A stretch of DNA of 58,168 bases. Origin: an uncultured Desulfobacteraceae bacterium (lineage in GTDB: Bacteria; Desulfobacterota; Desulfobacteria; Desulfobacterales; Desulfobacteraceae). This document shows, piece after piece, positions 24,457-33,546 of this stretch; within the stretch, counting starts at the first letter, position 1, and each line of letters begins with the position of its first letter. The position numbers were made by a program, and so were the translations under genes. Under the pieces are notes generated by a model, which did not search any database, had not been told where the DNA came from, and saw nothing but the letters and a program-made list of their open reading frames with translations. The stretch covers positions 1 through 58,168 of the forward strand of contig CAJWHT010000010.1 in assembly GCA_913041495.1 (NCBI GenBank). Reading direction: 5' to 3'.

Positions 24457-25728
24457 TCAGGTTCGGTGCCTTCCCCGGGCAGCGCTGATCCCCCCAGGTG
24501 AAAATATGATTTGTTGCAGGAATGCCATGCCTAAAATGACGAAAACATACCCCCATTTCAACAGCCGTCCCTCACCGTAAAAAAGCAGAAGGACACCCCC
24601 GATGGTAACAAGAGTCCGTATAAACGGCGGCAGGTGGCCCGGATGATCAGCACCGCTGAAAATACAGGTGAAAATACCGGTAAAAATACCGGTGTAAGTC
24701 ATCAACCAGAGAACAAAAACCGCTTCAATCCAGTACTCCAGTTTTTCACTGCCGGCCATCCCAAAGCCCATCATCAGGCCCACGGCCGCAGCCAGCAGGA
24801 TGGCGATTGCCCGTGAATTTCCGGCAACGGCGGGCAGGTATCCGTCACGGACAAGCGATGCCGCAGACAACCGGCAGGCTAAAAACAGGGCATTAACCCC
24901 GGCCAGGGTACCGAAAATTACGACCGTTCCCATCAGATACCGTCCGGTATCTCCCAGAATGCCCCTGGCCGCCTTCAGGTGGGGGATGCCGGACCCTGCC
25001 AATTTTTCCGGGGGCACGTGAAAGGCGGAAACCACAGCCCAGACTAAAAAGATAAGTCCGCCGCAGAGGATGGTCAATCCGATCAAATTGCGTACCTGTC
25101 CGGTGTGGCTTTTTTTCTTTCGACCGGTTCCCGTCATGCCGGCCATGACGATACCGGCGATATCGACCCCGACCCAGAGGAGAAGAGGAAAAAACAGTAC
25201 CGGAAGCGGTACAAACGGCGACGGGAACAGGGTATGGTCAAAAGCACCGTGCCCGTCCCCTGCACCTGCCAGCCCGGCAACCACAAGAATAAAAAGACTT
25301 CCCAGACAGATCCCCGTACTCCCCATCTGGCACTTTAACCCGGTTTCTACGGACATCATATTCGCGGCCAGAATCAAGGAGAGCAGAAAAAAGGCAAAAC
25401 CGAAATTGGGGAACCAGTACAGAAATATTTCGTTGAATACAAATCCGGAAGAGACCAGTACACCGGTGGACAATACCACTGCAGCCACCATGCGTACGGT
25501 CATCGGCAAATAGGTCCAGGCTGTTGCCGGGCGCATAGCAGACGCACCGATCTCCGGCACAAGGTAGAAGAACAGCACCATGGTCAATACCAGCAGCACA
25601 AGTCCCCACAGCCCTGTGTATCCCGTGAACTGCCCCAGCCGGACCAGGGTGTCGGGGCAGATGAGCACCCCGGCACCGGCACTAAGACTGGCCATAACGG
25701 TTGCTTTAGATCCCAATGTCCTGCCCAT
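24457..25728 (-). CDS. APC-superfamily-like permease
   Basis: 423 residues with about 11-12 hydrophobic helices. The N-terminus GSKATVMASLSAGAGVLICPDTLVRLG carries the broken-helix SxGAG-type pattern of amino-acid/polyamine/cation (APC) carriers. A polar loop (GTGRKKKSHTGQVRN) lies between about helices 6 and 7. AAGGAG precedes the ATG at 25728. The substrate cannot be told from sequence. The selenocysteine rhodanese starts 24 bases downstream on the same strand, so a sulfur- or selenium-related amino-acid substrate is an attractive but unproven idea. Confidence 0.8.
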   Translation of the reverse strand: MGRTLGSKATVMASLSAGAGVLICPDTLVRLGQFTGYTGLWGLVLLVLTMVLFFYLVPEIGASAMRPATAWTYLPMTVRMVAAVVLSTGVLVSSGFVFNEIFLYWFPNFGFAFFLLSLILAANMMSVETGLKCQMGSTGICLGSLFILVVAGLAGAGDGHGAFDHTLFPSPFVPLPVLFFPLLLWVGVDIAGIVMAGMTGTGRKKKSHTGQVRNLIGLTILCGGLIFLVWAVVSAFHVPPEKLAGSGIPHLKAARGILGDTGRYLMGTVVIFGTLAGVNALFLACRLSAASLVRDGYLPAVAGNSRAIAILLAAAVGLMMGFGMAGSEKLEYWIEAVFVLWLMTYTGIFTGIFTCIFSGADHPGHLPPFIRTLVTIGGVLLLFYGEGRLLKWGYVFVILGMAFLQQIIFSPGGISAARGRHRT

Positions 25729-25861
25729 AAACCCGTCTCCTTTGCGCAGATATTGTGTCTGGTATTCGCCTTTGGTCGATACCGGCCCAGGGAGGGCCCT
25801 ACAAATAAAGATAGATCTCGGAAGGAAAAAAATCCAGGTTCAGAACACACCTTAAGTTCAC

Positions 25862-28800
25862 TCAGCACTCGCTGAGGATGGTATTCAGGTTGTCTGCCGC
25901 CATGGGTTTATAAAAGAGAAACCCCTGGATCAGACGGCAATGGTTTTCCCGGAAGAAGTTGAGCTGTTCATCGGTTTCAACCCCTTCGGCAATAACGTTG
26001 AATCCCAGGGTCTTCGCCATGTGAATGATGGTTTTGCAAATGGCAGCATCATTGGGATTTTCCGGCAGTTCCCTGACAAAGGAACGGTCGATCTTCAGCT
26101 CGTTCAGGGGGAATCGTTTGAGCACCGACAAGGAGGAGTATCCGGTTCCGAAATCATCCATTGAAAGCTGAATCCCCATGGCGGAAAGCTGCTCCATAAT
26201 ACGTATGGCACGATCGGCATCTTCCATGGGAATACTTTCGGTGATTTCAAAACAGAGTCTTTCCGGCGGAAAATCTGTCACCGCAATTATTTTTGATATG
26301 GTCTTCAACAGATTTTCATCGTTGAACTGCTTGGTGGACAGATTAATGGACAGGGAAAGATCCGGGCAGCCTGCCTTCTGAATGGCCCTGATATCGGCCA
26401 TGGCCTGTTTCATCAGCCATTCCCCGATGGGAATGATGAGGTTGGTATCTTCGGCAATGGGGATGAATTCTCCGGGGCTGACCGGATCACCGTCAATCCG
26501 CCATCGCAGCAGAGCTTCCACACTGTGGATTTTATTGCCTTCCGCCGTGTTCACCTTGGGCTGATAGACCACGGTAAAATTGGTGAACTGCTCCGGTCCC
26601 ACGGACTGGCGCAACCGGTTTTCCAGTTGGATCTTCCTGAGCATCTTATCCTTGAGGGCCTGTTTGAAATGGAAGGAGCGCCTTTTCCCGTCCCGTTTTG
26701 CCTCATACAGGGCCATATCCGCATGCTTTTCAAGGGTGATCAGGTCCTCTCCGTCGTCCGGGAAAATGGCAAGGCCGATGCTCACCGAGGTATACACCTC
26801 ATCTCCCATGATGGCGACGGGAGTTTTGAACAACTCCAGGATCCGATTGGAAAAGGCAATCACCTCAATGTCGTTCCGGATATTGTTCAAAACGATCACA
26901 AACTCATCACCGCCGTACCGGGCAAAGGTATCGCTCTCCCGGCATACCGTTGAAATACGTTCTTTGACCTGGATCAAAAACTCGTCTCCAAAGGGATGGC
27001 CATAGGAATCGTTGATATTTTTAAAGTCATCCAGGTCCATGTAGAGCAGGGCCATTTTCTGATTGAACCGCCTGGCATTTCGAAGCGACACCTCGGCCCG
27101 GTCATAGAGCAGTTTCCGGTTGGGCAGCTTGGTTAAAGGATCATGGAACGCCAGGAACTGAAGCTGCTCTTCTTTCAATTTTTCCTCTGAAATGTCATGG
27201 AACAGGGAAACAAAATTAGTGATTTCCCCCTGGTCATTCCGGATGGCGGAGATGGACAACCATTCCGGATAGGCAGACCCGTCTTTTCTCCGGTTCCAGA
27301 TCTCACCGCTCCACTGGCCCTTGCTCATCAGATCATCCCACATCCCCTTGTAGAATGACATGTCATGGCGCTCGGATTTCAGTATCCGCGGATTTTTCCC
27401 CACCGCCTCTTCACGGGAATATCCCGTGATGTCGCAAAATGCCTGGTTCACCCGCTGGATCTGTCCGTCCCGGTTGGTAATGGCAATGCCTTCAATGGTA
27501 TTGGTAAAGACACTTTCGGTCATGAGCAGGGCTTTTTCGTTTTTCTTGCGTTTGGAAATATCCCTGTCAATGCCCCGGTACCCCAACAGCGCCCCGTCTT
27601 CATCAAAATACGGTACCCCACTGGTTTCAAGGCTCACCATGTGGCCGTCCCTGTGAATATTGATGTTCTCCAGGCTTGAAAAGGGCATGCCAGCGGCAAC
27701 AATGGCACCGAATGTGTCTGCGATCCGCTCCCTTTCCCCTTCGGGCATCAGATCAAAAGGGGTCTTTCCGATGACTTCCTCGGGCCGATACCCTAAGATT
27801 TGAGTCACCCTGGGGCTGGCGTAGGTGTATACCGCGTCCTGATCCACCTCCCAAATCCAGTCGGAGGTACTTTCCACAAGGCCCCGGAACCGCTCCTCGC
27901 TCTGGCGGACCTCAACCTGGGCCTTTTCCAGTTGATGAATCTTCTGCTCTAAGGCGTTTGACCGTACTTTCACGGTTTGGATCATGTCGTTGAAAGCCTC
28001 GGCCAAAAGCTTGAGTTCATCCCCGGTTTCCACTGAAACATGGATGTTATAATCTTTATTTTTCACCCGCTCGGCAGCGGTTTTCAGGGCAAGTACCGGG
28101 GCGGACAAGCGTTTGGCCGCAAAAAGAGAGAACATGGCGATGAGACCGGCAGTCAAAACGGCACTGACACCCACCAGAACGGTGAACAGGGTCAGGGGGG
28201 CAAAGGCCTCCTCTTTGTCAAGTTCGGCCATAACCGCCCAGGTGGTTCCCATAAAATCAATGGGGGCATAGGCGGACAGGACCTCTATACCCCGGTAGTC
28301 CTTTGCCATCACCTGCCCGGTTTCACCTGCCAGGGCACTTCGGACCGGCAGGGTTTCCACCCGGATGACACCGGGATTCATAAAAGAACGCGCCACGGAA
28401 AAGGTGTCGGGCATCAAAAACGAATCGGACCGCAGCAGCTTGTCCGGCCCCACCAGATAAATATCCGTTGTTTTACCCAGCCCCTGTTTCACTTTCATAA
28501 GGGTGTTCAACCCATCTGCCGGAAGCTTCAGGGCGGCAATCATCTCCACCCGGCCCTGGTACATCAGGGGGGCCCCGATATAGGCATAGGGAACCGGATC
28601 TTGCGTGGTTCTCGAAAAGTCAGTGAATGCCGGGCCGTTTGAGACCATGATTTTTTCATAGAGCCGTGCCAGGCCGGAATCCTTTATTGCAGCAAACTGT
28701 GTTTCCTCATCATCCGCCAGGGCGGCGTAAAAAATCTGGCCGGCGGGTGACACCAGGTAGAGGTTTTCATAGCCGTATGTCTGGACGTATTTTGAAAAAT

Positions 28801-29860
28801 AGTCCATGTTTTTTTCCTGGCGGCGGGGATCAATCACCTCACTTAAGGACATGCGGGTGGATAGAATATAGGTCTTGCCGAAAATGGGAACCGGCTCGTA
28901 GATGGCGATCTCTGATTCCCCACCCTCCCGGATGCGGATCTCAGGTTTTACCGCCGAAAAAAGGTCTTCGCTCAAAAGGCTGTCGCGCACCCTGTCACCC
29001 ACCTCACCGCCGGTGAGCGGCCGGCGGCTGCGAAGCACAGGCTCTCCGTTTCTGATCACTGAAAGGTATGTTTCCCCGGTGTCGCCCATGCCCTGGTGCC
29101 TCAGGGTGATCTCATTGATATCCGTGGTGTCAATCTTCAGGACCACCACCCCCAGCAAGGTGTTGTCTTTGGTTCTGACCGGACTGCCAAAGAATGCCAG
29201 ATGGCTTCCTTTTTCATCGGGATAACGGGTAAAATCCTTAAAGTTCAGGGAGGTAAGACCCGCCTTGAAACATCTGGAGAGACTTGTGGCGGCCAAGGGT
29301 CCGGTATTAAGATTTTCCCCAAGCTCTCTGTCCTTTCTGGCGGAATACACCACGGTGCCGTCCGCTGTGATCAGCAAAAGATCGTAATACCCGTATGTCT
29401 CCCTGAATTTCACCAGGGTGTCCCCGTATTTTTCGGTTTCAAAAAAATCGTAGAGCAGGGTATCGAAGTCTCCCCTGTCATCCACCACGGACCTGAAATC
29501 TTTTAATGCCCGGCTGACAACAATGCTTTTGGAGATGACCTCAAGGTTCTTGGCGATTTTGTGGAAGTGGTTCAGGACCTGTGCTTTTTTGTTCTCCTGA
29601 ACGGTCTGCAACTTGTTAAAGGCGGCCTGGCGCAGGCCGTCCACCGTTTCAATAAGAACGCCCAGATCGATCTTGCGTTCCTTCATATAAGATTTAATCT
29701 GCTCTGTCTTTACCTCACGAACGTTCACCAGTTGGGAAAATGCCCTGTCCGACAAGGCCTGGCGATTGATTACCATGGCAATGACGGCCACGCAAATCAC
29801 AGGGATCAGCCCCATGGACAGAAACCAGAACAGCATCTTATTTCGAATGGTCATTTTCAT
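25862..29860 (-). CDS. Cache-HAMP-PAS-PAS-GGDEF-EAL cyclic-di-GMP sensor protein
   Basis: 1332 residues. Transmembrane helix 1 is at about residues 8-30; a very long extracytoplasmic region (to about 555) contains two Cache-like segments; helix 2 is at about 560-590, followed by HAMP. Two PAS domains lie at about 660-780 and 785-905. The GGDEF domain at about 910-1070 keeps the active site GGDEF near 981 and the inhibitory I-site RESD five residues before it. The EAL domain (1080-1325) keeps EALLRW, DDFGTGYSS and EGVE, so both synthesis and breakdown of c-di-GMP look possible. It lies 24 bases behind an orphan TRAP binding protein on the same strand; that protein may feed ligand to the Cache region. 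Confidence 0.93.
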   Translation of the reverse strand: MKMTIRNKMLFWFLSMGLIPVICVAVIAMVINRQALSDRAFSQLVNVREVKTEQIKSYMKERKIDLGVLIETVDGLRQAAFNKLQTVQENKKAQVLNHFHKIAKNLEVISKSIVVSRALKDFRSVVDDRGDFDTLLYDFFETEKYGDTLVKFRETYGYYDLLLITADGTVVYSARKDRELGENLNTGPLAATSLSRCFKAGLTSLNFKDFTRYPDEKGSHLAFFGSPVRTKDNTLLGVVVLKIDTTDINEITLRHQGMGDTGETYLSVIRNGEPVLRSRRPLTGGEVGDRVRDSLLSEDLFSAVKPEIRIREGGESEIAIYEPVPIFGKTYILSTRMSLSEVIDPRRQEKNMDYFSKYVQTYGYENLYLVSPAGQIFYAALADDEETQFAAIKDSGLARLYEKIMVSNGPAFTDFSRTTQDPVPYAYIGAPLMYQGRVEMIAALKLPADGLNTLMKVKQGLGKTTDIYLVGPDKLLRSDSFLMPDTFSVARSFMNPGVIRVETLPVRSALAGETGQVMAKDYRGIEVLSAYAPIDFMGTTWAVMAELDKEEAFAPLTLFTVLVGVSAVLTAGLIAMFSLFAAKRLSAPVLALKTAAERVKNKDYNIHVSVETGDELKLLAEAFNDMIQTVKVRSNALEQKIHQLEKAQVEVRQSEERFRGLVESTSDWIWEVDQDAVYTYASPRVTQILGYRPEEVIGKTPFDLMPEGERERIADTFGAIVAAGMPFSSLENINIHRDGHMVSLETSGVPYFDEDGALLGYRGIDRDISKRKKNEKALLMTESVFTNTIEGIAITNRDGQIQRVNQAFCDITGYSREEAVGKNPRILKSERHDMSFYKGMWDDLMSKGQWSGEIWNRRKDGSAYPEWLSISAIRNDQGEITNFVSLFHDISEEKLKEEQLQFLAFHDPLTKLPNRKLLYDRAEVSLRNARRFNQKMALLYMDLDDFKNINDSYGHPFGDEFLIQVKERISTVCRESDTFARYGGDEFVIVLNNIRNDIEVIAFSNRILELFKTPVAIMGDEVYTSVSIGLAIFPDDGEDLITLEKHADMALYEAKRDGKRRSFHFKQALKDKMLRKIQLENRLRQSVGPEQFTNFTVVYQPKVNTAEGNKIHSVEALLRWRIDGDPVSPGEFIPIAEDTNLIIPIGEWLMKQAMADIRAIQKAGCPDLSLSINLSTKQFNDENLLKTISKIIAVTDFPPERLCFEITESIPMEDADRAIRIMEQLSAMGIQLSMDDFGTGYSSLSVLKRFPLNELKIDRSFVRELPENPNDAAICKTIIHMAKTLGFNVIAEGVETDEQLNFFRENHCRLIQGFLFYKPMAADNLNTILSEC

Positions 29861-29884
29861 GGATGTCTTCTGCGGCCCTCCGGG

Positions 29885-30940
29885 TTACGGACAGTCAATA
29901 TCCTTGCGCATGGTTTTCCAGAGATCGACCATCCGGCGTGCTGCCTCCCCCTTTCCCCTCGCCGTCATGGACGTGATAAACCGGTCAAAATAGTCCGGGG
30001 AAGCCGCCTTCCAGGACGAAAGGTCGGCGGAGGGAAAGGAATGAAATTGTATTCCCTTTTCTTTCAGGAAGGTTCTGGCCTTCTGCTCTGCCTCAAGCAC
30101 CACGCTGATTTCCCTACGGCTGGCCTCCCTGGCTGTTTCGGTCACAATCTGCCTTATATCCGGCGGCAGTTTGCGCCAGGCCGCCTCACTCATCCATATG
30201 CCCCAGCTGGACCCTTCCCAAATCACCACTTCAGTGACATGGCCGGCCACCTCATGGATATCGTAGCTGACCATCAGATCCAGAGAAAACGGGCAGGCAT
30301 CGATAATTCCTTTCTCCAGTGCCGGATAAACATCGGGCAAAAACAGGGGAACCGGTTTTGCGTCCGCGGCCCGGATCAGCGCGGGCAGATCATTTCCCCA
30401 AGTCCGGACCCGCTTACCCGCAAGGTCCGTAAGCCGGGTGATCGGATCACGGCTCACCAAAAAATAGGGATTGAGCACATGGAAAAATAACGGGGTAATA
30501 CCTAAGGCATGGGATTCCTCGGATACCTCAGGCACCTGGTCGATGAAAGCCTGCATGATATCACGGGCCTGGCAGACGTTGTCCATGGCCATGGGAATTG
30601 AATTCGGGGCGGCGGCCAGGGGCATTTCTTCGGGGAAATACCCCGGTGACATGGCCGCCATGTCCAGAACCCCCCTGGATATCAGTGAGAGATTCTCCCG
30701 GGGTTCTCCAAGACCGTTGGACCAGAAAATTTTTATGGTCAGGCGCCCGCCGGTCCGCCGGTGGATTTCGTCGGCAAACCATTGGTCAATCTTTGATCCG
30801 GGCGCGTTCGCGGGGAATTGATGGTTCATCTTAAGCACAACCGCCCCTGTTTCCGCGACGCCGGACGGGCAATGAAAAACAGCCGCAAGAACTACCAAAA
30901 TGCACATCAGGAACATCTGTTTTAAAAATCGTATCATCAT
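29885..30940 (-). CDS. TRAP-type solute-binding protein (DctP family), orphan
   Basis: 351 residues from an ATG at 30940; an upstream ATG at 30985 would add 15. A signal peptide (FLMCILVVLAAVFHCPSGVA) leads to a DctP fold: MNHQFPANAPGSKIDQWFADEI, GGRLTIKIFWSNGLGEPRE, DMAAMSPGYFPEEMP and the arginine-bearing GKRVRTWGN that binds substrate carboxylate in the family. No DctQ or DctM membrane gene is nearby. It precedes the GGDEF-EAL sensor by 24 bases, so it is likely part of a ligand-sensing pair rather than a transporter. The ligand, probably an organic acid or similar, is unknown. Confidence 0.88.
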   Translation of the reverse strand: MMIRFLKQMFLMCILVVLAAVFHCPSGVAETGAVVLKMNHQFPANAPGSKIDQWFADEIHRRTGGRLTIKIFWSNGLGEPRENLSLISRGVLDMAAMSPGYFPEEMPLAAAPNSIPMAMDNVCQARDIMQAFIDQVPEVSEESHALGITPLFFHVLNPYFLVSRDPITRLTDLAGKRVRTWGNDLPALIRAADAKPVPLFLPDVYPALEKGIIDACPFSLDLMVSYDIHEVAGHVTEVVIWEGSSWGIWMSEAAWRKLPPDIRQIVTETAREASRREISVVLEAEQKARTFLKEKGIQFHSFPSADLSSWKAASPDYFDRFITSMTARGKGEAARRMVDLWKTMRKDIDCP

Positions 30941-31158
30941 GAATATGCCATCACCACCGAGTTGAAAGTCCAATTTTCTAAACATATCAAAATTGGGTTC
31001 AAAAGGCCATGATCAGAACAAAATTATGACCCATAAACGGAATGTGTATTCCAATTCCCGAAAGATTTATGATATGGTAATCCCAAGGTTTCTAACGGAA
31101 AAGGCAGTCACACCCGGCAGACAAGAGAATCAACCTAATATCCTTTGGAAATTGCATC

Positions 31159-31947
31159 GTGAGACGACATGGAAAAAACGTCTTCTGTATCCTGTTTGGC
31201 TTAAGTCTGTTGATTTCTGGCATCCCAAAGGTCTGCGCAGACAATACATTCATCACCCTGACTTTTGCCGACTGGGTTCCCATGGGTTACCAAGATGACA
31301 CAGGTGCCTGCCGGGGGCTGCTCTCTGAAATCGCCAGGGCCGTGTTTGAAGATGAACTCGGTCTGCGGCTCAACTGCCATGAACGGCCCTGGAAGCGCGC
31401 GCAACTTGAAGTGGCACTCGGACAATCGGACTTTATGCTCACCGTACCCACAGCTTCCCGTAAAGCATATGCCCGGGTCAGCCAATCCGTATTTTACACC
31501 CTGCCCCTCTATATTTATACCTATGCTGGCCATGAGAAACTCGAGGATATCCATAACATCCGGTCCGCAAAGGATATCAAGGCATTAAACCTGATACCGG
31601 TCACCAACCTTGGCAACGGATGGCACAAGGACAACGTGGACGTCCACGGCATCAATACCCATTACGTGGGCAAGGAAATTAATATCCTTCTCTTCCTTGC
31701 CACCAAACGGGCGGATATTATGATCGATGCCGTCACCCCCACCAATTATCTGATCCGGAAAAATAAGCTGACCCGGAAAATCGTTCTTACGAAATCCCGG
31801 TTCAGCCAGGTGAATTTCCATCTCCTGCTGAGCAAAAAATCAAAATTCGCCCAGTGGATGCCGGAGATTGACGCAGCCTTCCAACGGGCGTCCGCCAAGG
31901 GGCGTATCAAAGCCATCGTGGACCAATATGAACGTCTGGATCCTTAG
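31159..31947 (+). CDS. Family-3 periplasmic solute-binding protein
   Basis: 262 residues from a GTG at 31159; no in-frame ATG lies near it. A signal peptide (FCILFGLSLLISGIPKVCA) leads to the two-lobed fold: ITLTFADWVPMGYQDDTGACRGLLSEIARAV, ERPWKRAQLEVALGQSDFMLTVP, and a C-terminal KAIVDQYERLDP tail. This sub-group (often seen as stand-alone proteins in sulfate reducers) binds amino acids or other small polar molecules. It is complete, unlike the relative at 2122-2607. It is divergent from the DctP gene with a 218-base gap and has no permease partner, which again suggests sensing rather than uptake. Confidence 0.82.
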   Translation: MRRHGKNVFCILFGLSLLISGIPKVCADNTFITLTFADWVPMGYQDDTGACRGLLSEIARAVFEDELGLRLNCHERPWKRAQLEVALGQSDFMLTVPTASRKAYARVSQSVFYTLPLYIYTYAGHEKLEDIHNIRSAKDIKALNLIPVTNLGNGWHKDNVDVHGINTHYVGKEINILLFLATKRADIMIDAVTPTNYLIRKNKLTRKIVLTKSRFSQVNFHLLLSKKSKFAQWMPEIDAAFQRASAKGRIKAIVDQYERLDP

Positions 31948-32006
31948 AGCCCGTTCTAAGAAAGGCTTAAGTTGCAGGATCCGGCCCGAATCTGGTATGA
32001 GGGGGT

Positions 32007-32486
32007 ATGACAACCTATACCTACACAGACTCACCCATCGGCAAACTTCTTTTGTTCGGAAGTGTCCGCCTGGAAGGCCTGATGTTTCCCAAGGGAAAGA
32101 CCCGCAAGGACCCGGACCCGGCCTGGACCCATGACCCCGAGGGATTTTTCGATGTCCGGCAGCAGCTCGGCGAATACTTCAGCGGCAGCCGCACCCGCTT
32201 TGACCTTGACCTGACGCTTTCGGGAACGGATTTCCAAAAACAGGTCTGGGAAAAACTGCGCCATATCCCCTACGGCCAAACCATAAGCTATGGTGAATTG
32301 GCAAAACGCGTGGGAAATCCCAAGGCGTCCAGGGCTGTCGGCCTGGCCAACGGGAAAAACCCCATCCCCATTATCATCCCCTGCCACCGGGTTATCGGAA
32401 AAAACGGGAAACTGACAGGCTTCGGCGGCGGCCTGGATGTCAAAGCCTACCTTCTGGAGCTGGAGCAGCCCAATGGTTTATTCTAA
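32007..32486 (+). CDS. ogt: Methylated-DNA-protein cysteine methyltransferase
   Basis: 159 residues. The active-site motif is IPCHRVI with acceptor C126, followed by GKLTGFGGGLDVKAYLL. The DNA-binding helix-turn-helix region is VWEKLRHIPYGQTISYGELAKRVGNPKASRAVGLANGKNPIP. The protein removes an alkyl group from O6-alkylguanine in one suicidal step. The N-terminal domain is short, as in Ogt-type enzymes. TGAGGGGGT precedes the ATG at 32007. It is followed by the phospholipase C-like gene after 15 bases. Confidence 0.95.
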   Translation: MTTYTYTDSPIGKLLLFGSVRLEGLMFPKGKTRKDPDPAWTHDPEGFFDVRQQLGEYFSGSRTRFDLDLTLSGTDFQKQVWEKLRHIPYGQTISYGELAKRVGNPKASRAVGLANGKNPIPIIIPCHRVIGKNGKLTGFGGGLDVKAYLLELEQPNGLF

Positions 32487-32501
32487 CCCCGGGAGCATCC
32501 C

Positions 32502-33494
32502 ATGCCCAAAGAGATAACCCATTTTGCCCTGGCCCGGCAATTGAGGTACCGCCTGCCGCAAGGTTCTCCTTTTTATGAGCCGGTCCGTACCTTTCCCCTC
32601 CTTTTCCGTTTAGGAGCCATTGCCCCGGATATTCCCTTTTTCTACCTGGCAGGCCCGCATAAAAGAAAGGTTCAGGCCATCAGCCGGCACTACCACCGTA
32701 CTGACGGGGAAGCCCTGAGGCCGCTGCTGCAATTCTTAGACACCCATAAAAGCCCTAAGGCCCTGGCCCTGGCCGCAGGGGTCGTGTGCCACCTGGTAAC
32801 GGATACCGTGTTTCACCCCATGGTCTTTTACTTTGCCGGTATGGACGGGGTTCACCCCGGGGCAACAGGACGGCACCGGCAGTTTGAAACCGCCATGGAT
32901 CTTCATTTTCACCATCTTTACAAGGAAGATCCCTATGTATACCGCCTGGTAAATTCCGTTGAGATACCCAGACCGGAACTGAACGGATTGCTGGCAGATC
33001 TTTTTTCAGAAAAAACGGCTTCAGGTGACCAGGAATTATTCCGGGCCCTGTCCGGTGCGCTGGACTGGTTTATGAGCATACAGTATCTCTTTCGCAATGC
33101 CCTGATCCGGCAGACGGCATCCCTTTGCGAAAGAACCCGGCACCCCCTGCCGGCCAAGGCATCCGGTGTAATATACCCCTTTCCCGGCCCCGTGGCACTG
33201 CCCTTTTTCAACGGCCGGCTCCGGTACCGCCACCCCATTTCCGGAGAACGGATAAACACCTGCCTGGCCGACCTTGTGAAAAAAACCGTTGATTCGTCCC
33301 TGGGTTTGTTGGATCATATTTCCATAGCCGCCGGATCGGGCCTACCCCTCACCGGTATGTCGGTAACCTGTGCCGGGCAAGCGCTTGTCCTGCCGGATCT
33401 TCCCCCGGGAAGGGTTCAGTTCTGGTGCCAAAAGACGGCATTGACAACCGATCTTTACAAAGGGATGCCCCGGGATGGCCGCCCTCCCTTTTAG
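32502..33494 (+). CDS. Zinc-dependent phospholipase C-like protein
   Basis: 330 residues. The N-terminal half carries the histidine/aspartate pattern of the zinc-dependent phospholipase C fold: MPKEITHFALA, LGAIAPDIPFF, HYHRTDGEALRPLL, GVVCHLVTDTVFHPMVFY and HRQFETAMDLHFHHL. Those residues bind two or three zinc ions in the family. There is no signal peptide, which sets it apart from secreted clostridial enzymes; proteins like this in environmental bacteria are often annotated only by this domain, and their substrates are unknown. Its 3' end is followed 52 bases later by the transporter start, so the genes may be co-transcribed. Confidence 0.82.
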   Translation: MPKEITHFALARQLRYRLPQGSPFYEPVRTFPLLFRLGAIAPDIPFFYLAGPHKRKVQAISRHYHRTDGEALRPLLQFLDTHKSPKALALAAGVVCHLVTDTVFHPMVFYFAGMDGVHPGATGRHRQFETAMDLHFHHLYKEDPYVYRLVNSVEIPRPELNGLLADLFSEKTASGDQELFRALSGALDWFMSIQYLFRNALIRQTASLCERTRHPLPAKASGVIYPFPGPVALPFFNGRLRYRHPISGERINTCLADLVKKTVDSSLGLLDHISIAAGSGLPLTGMSVTCAGQALVLPDLPPGRVQFWCQKTALTTDLYKGMPRDGRPPF

Positions 33495-33546
33495 TTTCAC
33501 CCCGCAGTTCGTTTTGCGGATAACCGATCAGCACCTGGAGAAAGAG

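Noticed and set aside
28040-28642. A 200-codon open frame on the plus strand opposite the GGDEF-EAL sensor.
   Set aside because: It is the mirror of a well-supported gene, with repetitive His/Gly composition typical of antisense frames in GC-rich codons.
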